Source: Planifilum fimeticola
Lineage (GTDB): Bacteria; Bacillota; Bacilli; Thermoactinomycetales; DSM-44946
Length of the DNA stretch: 64,000 nucleotides
NCBI RefSeq assembly: GCF_003001905.1
Contig: NZ_PVNE01000012.1
Span: forward strand, 1-64,000
Direction: 5' to 3'
Below, in pieces: positions 59,719 to 64,000 of this stretch; positions within the stretch are counted from its first letter, which is position 1, and every line of letters starts with the position of its first letter. A model generated the notes under the pieces. The model was not told the origin of the DNA. It searched no databases and saw nothing but the letters and a program-made list of their open reading frames with translations. Both the position numbers and the translations under genes were made by a program.

Positions 59719-60871
59719 GCTGATGGGCTACCGGAGGCCCGATGGGCGGGTGGGTGTCCGCAACCACGTGCTGATTCTGCCCACCATCACCTGTGCGACG
59801 CAGGCCGCCCGGCGGGTGACGGAACTGGTTCACGGCACCGTCTCCTTCATTCATCAGCACGGCTGCGCCCAGGTGGGCGCCGATTATGAGCAAACCTTCC
59901 GCACCTATGTGGGGATGGGAACCCATCCCAACGTGTACGGCGTGGTGGTGATGGGGCTGGGGTGTGAAACCCACCAGGCCAGAAGCGTCGCCGACGAGAT
60001 CGCGAAGAGCGGAAAACCGGTGGAAGTGGTCTCGATCCAGGATCACGGAGGGACGCTGGGGGCGATTGCGCAGGCGGCCCGGATCGCCGCCCGGATGGTT
60101 CAGGACGCTTCCGCTCTGACCCGGGAGCCCTTCGGCTTCGAGGAGCTGATCGTGGGAACCGAGTGCGGCGGGTCGGACGCCTGCTCGGGCCTGTCCGCCA
60201 ACCCGGCCGTCGGGGTGGTCAGCGACATGATCGTGGACCGGGGCGGAACGGCCATTCTGGCGGAGACGACCGAGCTGATCGGCGCCGAACACCTGCTGGC
60301 CGAGCGGGCGGTGGACGATCGGGTGGCCAAGCGGGTGTATGAAGTAATCGAGGCGATGGAAAACCGGGCGATCGCGATGGGGGTCGATATCCGGACCGGA
60401 AATCCGAGCCCCGGCAACGTCCGCGGCGGCCTCACCACGCTGGAGGAAAAATCGCTGGGAGCGGCGGCGAAGGCGGGCACGCGCCCACTGCAGGAACTGG
60501 TGGAATACGCGCAGCGGCCGACGAAAAAAGGGCTGGTCTGGATGGACACTCCGGGCCACGATATCGAGCAGTTGACCGGCATGGTGGCCGGCGGCGCCCA
60601 GGTGGTCCTCTTCACCAGCGGCCGCGGGACGCCGACGGGATCGCCGATCGCGCCCGTGATCAAGATCGCCACCAACACCCCGATGTTCGAGGCGATGCGG
60701 GAAAACATGGATCTCGACGCCGGAACGATTATCGACGGGACGGAGTCGGTGGAATCGGTGGGGAAGAGGATTTTTGAGGAAATCCTGCAGGTTTGCTCCG
60801 GCAAGCTGACCAAGTCGGAAATCCTGAGACAGCACGATTTCGGCATCTGGCGAATCGGCCCCACGTTTTGA
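59696..60871 (+). CDS. Altronate/galactarate dehydratase large subunit (UxaA C-terminal type)
   Basis: Iron-dependent dehydratase: GYRRPDGRVGVRNHVLILPT, then FIHQHGCAQVGADYEQ, GLGCETHQA, GTECGGSDACSGLSANPAVG in parts, and MDTPGHDIEQLTGM. Forms KDG from altronate or the keto-deoxy acid from galactarate. TTG 59696 has AAGGGGTG at proper spacing; GTG 59687 and ATG 59663 are alternatives. About 391 residues. Confidence 0.87.
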   Translation: MCAESLPELMGYRRPDGRVGVRNHVLILPTITCATQAARRVTELVHGTVSFIHQHGCAQVGADYEQTFRTYVGMGTHPNVYGVVVMGLGCETHQARSVADEIAKSGKPVEVVSIQDHGGTLGAIAQAARIAARMVQDASALTREPFGFEELIVGTECGGSDACSGLSANPAVGVVSDMIVDRGGTAILAETTELIGAEHLLAERAVDDRVAKRVYEVIEAMENRAIAMGVDIRTGNPSPGNVRGGLTTLEEKSLGAAAKAGTRPLQELVEYAQRPTKKGLVWMDTPGHDIEQLTGMVAGGAQVVLFTSGRGTPTGSPIAPVIKIATNTPMFEAMRENMDLDAGTIIDGTESVESVGKRIFEEILQVCSGKLTKSEILRQHDFGIWRIGPTF

Positions 60872-60951
60872 CGCCTGCAAAAGGTCGGGGCCGTCAGAGG
60901 ATTTCCTTTTCAACGGACTTCCGGAAAAGATGAAAGGCGGGTGAAGCTCCC

Positions 60952-62418
60952 TTGACACTGACGACGGGGATCCAAACCTATCTCAACTACATCGATGGAA
61001 AGTGGGTTCCCGCTTCCACCGGGGAGGTGGAGGCATCCATCAATCCGGCAAATCGCCACGACGTGATCGGTTATGTGCAGATTTCGGGCCGGGACGATCT
61101 GGAGAAGGCGGTGGCCGCCGCCAAAAACGCCCTGTCTTCCTGGCGGAAGCGGTCCGGTCCGGAAAGGGGAGAATTTCTGCACCGCATGGCGAATGTTCTG
61201 GAGCGCCGGGCGGATGAGATCGCGGAGACGATGACTCGGGAAATGGGCAAGACGCTTCCCGAAGCAAAGGGGGAGACGGCCCGGGGAATCGCCCTTCTCC
61301 GATATTACGCGGGGGAAGGGATGCGGAAGGTGGGGGATGTCATCCCTTCCACCGACAGCGAGGGGCTGATGTTTACCACGCGTGTGCCCCTCGGCGTGGT
61401 CGGGGTGATCACCCCGTGGAATTTTCCCGTGGCGATCCCCCTTTGGAAAATGGCGCCGGCGCTGGCTTACGGAAACACGGTGGTTTTCAAGCCGGCGGAG
61501 GAAACGGCGGTCACCGCGGCCAAGTTGGTGGAATGCATGGAGGAAGCGGGGCTGCCGGCCGGGGTAGTCAACCTGGTGATGGGCAGCGGCCCGGTTATCG
61601 GGCAGGGCATCGTGGATCATCCGGACATCAGCGGCATCACCTTCACCGGTTCCAATGAGGTGGGAAGGCGGGTCGGTCAAAGGGCGGTGGCCCGCGGCGC
61701 CAAATTCCAACTGGAAATGGGCGGGAAAAACCCGGTGATCGTTCTGGAAGACGCCGATTTGGACCTGGCCGTCGAGGCGACGGTCAGCGGCGGCCTGCGC
61801 ACCGCCGGGCAAAAGTGCACGGCGACCAGCCGGGTGTTTGTGCAGAGCGCCGTGTACGATCCGTTCAAGGAGAAACTGCTGAGCCGAGTGAAAGAGATCC
61901 AGGTGGGAGACGGGATGGATCCGAGAACCTGGATGGGACCGCTTGTCAGCGAAGAGCAGCTGCACAGGGTTCTCTCCTACATCCGGAAGGGAGTGGAGGA
62001 GGGGGCAACCCTGCTCTGCGGCGGACGCAGGCTGGAAGAAGAAAATCTGAAGGACGGATTTTTTGTGGAACCGACCGTGTTTGAAGACGTGACACCGGAG
62101 ATGACGATCGCCCGGGAGGAAATCTTCGGGCCGGTGTTGGCCCTGATCCGGGTGGATACCTTGGAAGAAGCCCTGAGGCTGGCAAACGATGTTCCCTATG
62201 GGCTGAGCGCCTCGATCTTTACGAGGGATATCGGCAACATGCTGTCCTTTATTGATGAAATGGATGCGGGTCTGGTTCGGGTCAACGCGGAGACCGCCGG
62301 CGTCGAGCTGCAGGCCCCCTTCGGCGGCATGAAACAGTCCAGTTCTCATTCGCGGGAACAAGGTCGGGCCGCCATCGAGTTTTTCACCTCGATCAAGACC
62401 GTGTTCGTCAAAGGGTAA
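60952..62418 (+). CDS. 2-oxoglutarate semialdehyde dehydrogenase
   Basis: NAD(P)-dependent aldehyde dehydrogenase, 488 residues, similar to YcbD/GucD-type enzymes that oxidise 2,5-dioxopentanoate to 2-oxoglutarate. Catalytic Cys289 in [10 protein letters not shown], Glu in EMGGKNP, cofactor loop FTGSNEVGR, and [10 protein letters not shown]. The start is TTG 60952, behind AAAGGCGGGTG. It completes the pentonate route with the IlvD/EDD and KdaD-like enzymes. Confidence 0.88.
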   Translation: MTLTTGIQTYLNYIDGKWVPASTGEVEASINPANRHDVIGYVQISGRDDLEKAVAAAKNALSSWRKRSGPERGEFLHRMANVLERRADEIAETMTREMGKTLPEAKGETARGIALLRYYAGEGMRKVGDVIPSTDSEGLMFTTRVPLGVVGVITPWNFPVAIPLWKMAPALAYGNTVVFKPAEETAVTAAKLVECMEEAGLPAGVVNLVMGSGPVIGQGIVDHPDISGITFTGSNEVGRRVGQRAVARGAKFQLEMGGKNPVIVLEDADLDLAVEATVSGGLRTAGQKCTATSRVFVQSAVYDPFKEKLLSRVKEIQVGDGMDPRTWMGPLVSEEQLHRVLSYIRKGVEEGATLLCGGRRLEEENLKDGFFVEPTVFEDVTPEMTIAREEIFGPVLALIRVDTLEEALRLANDVPYGLSASIFTRDIGNMLSFIDEMDAGLVRVNAETAGVELQAPFGGMKQSSSHSREQGRAAIEFFTSIKTVFVKG

Positions 62419-62605
62419 ACAGGGACATCGGCCCCTCTTGAGGCGAACCGACTCATCATGTACGGCTTGCGGCTCATCCGTCATCCCTTCCGGAAGGAAG
62501 GAGGGGATGGGCCGCGGAGCGGCTTTCCGTTGCAACGAAACGAAGCGGTACATGGCGGGATATCGATGGGTCGATTTGGGCAAAGCGGCACAGGGAGAGG
62601 ATGGT

Positions 62606-63415
62606 ATGGATTTACAAGAAAAAAACCGCCGGTTGGGTGAAATCCTGCGGGAGATGGGGAAGGTGCTCGTCGCCTTTTCCGGAGGCATCGACTCCACCTT
62701 TGTGCTGGCGAGGGCGAGACAGGAGTTGGGGGACAACGTGCTGGCGGTCACGGCCGCCTCGGAGACCTTTCCCCGGCGGGAGCTGAGGCAAGCGGAGGAA
62801 TTGGCCCGGCGGCTCGGGGTGCGGCACGAAGTGATCCGGATTGAGGAACTTTCGCGGCCCGAATTCGTGGCCAACCATCCGGACCGCTGCTATCATTGCA
62901 AGGCCGGCCTGTATCTTCAATTGGTGCAATTGGCCAAAGAACGGGGCATCCGGTGGGTGCTGGACGGTGCCAATATGGACGACCTCGGCGATTTCCGCCC
63001 GGGAAGGCGGGCCGCGAAGGAGTTCGGGATTCGCAGCGTGCTGCAGGAGGCGGGTTTGTACAAGAGGGAGCTCAGGCAATTGGCGCGGGGGATGGGTTTG
63101 CCTAACTGGGACAAGCCCTCCTTCGCCTGTCTCTCCTCCCGGATCCCCTACGGCAGCCCCATCACCCTGGAGAAGGTGAAGCAGCTGGACAGAGGGGAGG
63201 AGGCGCTGCACCGGCTGGGATTTCGTCAAGTGCGGATCCGGCACCACGGTGCGATTGCGAGGATTGAGGTGCCCAGGGAGGATTTTGCCCGGGTGCTGGA
63301 CCGGGCCGATCACATCGCGGAAGTTTTGAAGCGCCTGGGGTTCACGTATGTCACGCTGGACCTGCAGGGATACCGGAGCGGATCGATGAACGAAACCCTG
63401 AAAGGCGCACTGTAG
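62606..63415 (+). CDS. larE: LarE sulfur insertase for the nickel-pincer cofactor
   Basis: PP-loop ATP pyrophosphatase that adds sulfur to the pyridinium biscarboxylate intermediate. PP-loop AFSGGIDSTFVLARA; CYHCKAGLY; and Cys175 in SFACLSSRIPYG, at the position of the sacrificial Cys176 of the Lactobacillus enzyme. 269 residues. ATG 62606 has GGGAGAGG 6 bases upstream. With CYHC close by, a cluster-binding form cannot be excluded. The gap 62419-62605 holds no gene I can support. Confidence 0.93.
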   Translation: MDLQEKNRRLGEILREMGKVLVAFSGGIDSTFVLARARQELGDNVLAVTAASETFPRRELRQAEELARRLGVRHEVIRIEELSRPEFVANHPDRCYHCKAGLYLQLVQLAKERGIRWVLDGANMDDLGDFRPGRRAAKEFGIRSVLQEAGLYKRELRQLARGMGLPNWDKPSFACLSSRIPYGSPITLEKVKQLDRGEEALHRLGFRQVRIRHHGAIARIEVPREDFARVLDRADHIAEVLKRLGFTYVTLDLQGYRSGSMNETLKGAL

Positions 63416-63471
63416 GGGGCCGGATTTTCGGCGGAAAAATCTTCGGGACGGGACGCGGAATGGAGGATTCG

Positions 63472-64000
63472 ATGAAAGAATTTGAGGACATCGGGTTTTG
63501 CAAAGTGGATCTCGGCCGGGAAGCGAGAACCGGCCACCCGGAGGTGATTTTCGGACAGGGGAAGACGGTGCGACAGGTGCGGGAGGTTTTCAGGCGGCTG
63601 ATGAAGGCCCACGGACGGGCGATGGCCACCCGGGCGACGCCGGAGATGGCGGATGCGGTGAAGGCCGACTTTCCGGAAGCGTCTTACGATCCGGTGTCCC
63701 GGCTCCTTAATTGCGGGCGGGCGCCCCGCCGCCTTCCGGGGAAGGTGCTCGTCTTGTGCGCGGGCACGTCCGACATCCCTGTCGCGGAGGAAGCGGCGGG
63801 AACCGCCGAGTGGATGGGATGCCGGGTGGAGCGGATCTACGACGTCGGAGTGGCCGGCATCGACCGCCTGCTCGCCTATCGGGAAGCACTGAGGCAAGCC
63901 GGCGTGCTGATCGTGGTGGCGGGGATGGAGGGGGCCCTGCCCAGCGTCGTCGGCGGGTTGGTGAGCCGGCCGGTGATCGCCGTGCCCACATCGGTGGGAT
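63472..64000 (+). CDS. larB: LarB pyridinium-3,5-biscarboxylate synthase, 3' end outside window
   Basis: First step of nickel-pincer cofactor synthesis: carboxylates and hydrolyses nicotinic acid adenine dinucleotide. From ATG 63472 the frame gives HPEVIFGQGKTVRQVREVF, ARATPEMADAV, and the PurE-like core VLVLCAGTSDIPVAEEAAGT, GVAGIDRLL and VVAGMEGALPSVVGGLV. TGGAGG lies 6 bases before the ATG. The frame is open to the window end with about 176 residues read; typical LarB is about 250, and larC may follow. Confidence 0.92.
   Translation, partial: MKEFEDIGFCKVDLGREARTGHPEVIFGQGKTVRQVREVFRRLMKAHGRAMATRATPEMADAVKADFPEASYDPVSRLLNCGRAPRRLPGKVLVLCAGTSDIPVAEEAAGTAEWMGCRVERIYDVGVAGIDRLLAYREALRQAGVLIVVAGMEGALPSVVGGLVSRPVIAVPTSVG

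Overview
The window comes from a GC-rich, endospore-forming member of the Bacillota, most likely a thermophilic Thermoactinomycetaceae relative (Planifilum / Kroppenstedtia / Melghirimyces type). Three things suggest this: a Bacillus-type gene order (hisS-aspS-6S RNA; rarA-cymR-iscS-recD2; yrrI; alaS-ireB-ruvX-yrzB-mltG-pbpI), two T-box leaders, and sporulation-type promoters. The genus is an inference from gene content and composition.

Region by region. 0-5.6 kb: hemZ, then a tandem duplication of a secreted lipase with a padR regulator; the inner padR copy has decayed to its first codons, and the surviving one appears to start at CTG. 5.6-10.6 kb: T-box leader, hisS-aspS, a 6S RNA gene with its own promoter, a HAD-type nucleotidase and a ferritin-like protein. 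10.6-19 kb: rarA, a YczE-type membrane protein running into cymR, iscS, recD2 and an AI-2E-family permease. 19-25 kb: mostly membrane proteins (Yip1, BCCT betaine carrier, EamA exporter, CtaG, acyltransferase). 25-35.5 kb: an Ala T-box and alaS, a possible two-state RNA, ireB, ruvX, two DUF1292 proteins, mltG, a YitT protein behind a sigma-E-like promoter, a penicillin-binding protein, uppP and a coiled-coil membrane protein.

35.5-39.1 kb: an accessory island. It holds a broken cobT remnant and, on the minus strand, a tandem array of five small paralogous proteins with an arginine run or basic helix and a conserved C-terminal cassette (around the words SGTANV, NLGDA and GNSVTN), plus two low-complexity helical proteins. 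Two promoters with the same ACC-N16-(A/T)ATATAGT layout, resembling sigma-K, point to mother-cell expression. I do not recognise the family; it is the best candidate here for an undescribed spore structural system.

39.1-44.9 kb: a cellobiose-type PTS (IIB, IIC, IIA), a GH1 6-phospho-beta-glucosidase and a LicR-type regulator, with a cre site.

44.9-64 kb: a large sugar-acid catabolic locus. A divergent FAD-linked oxidase faces a TRAP transporter with two binding proteins, a 2-hydroxyacid dehydrogenase, a LarA-family nickel-pincer racemase/epimerase, a DgoD-like galactonate dehydratase, an IlvD/EDD dehydratase, a PfkB-type KDG kinase, an IclR regulator, a KdaD-like dehydratase, split altronate dehydratase, 2-oxoglutarate-semialdehyde dehydrogenase, larE and the start of larB. 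Together these suggest uptake and C2 epimerisation of aldonates, a hexonate branch through KDG phosphate and a pentonate (Weimberg) branch to 2-oxoglutarate, with the nickel cofactor made by genes in the same transcript. Two spaced palindromes in the divergent control region are likely operators of the IclR regulator.
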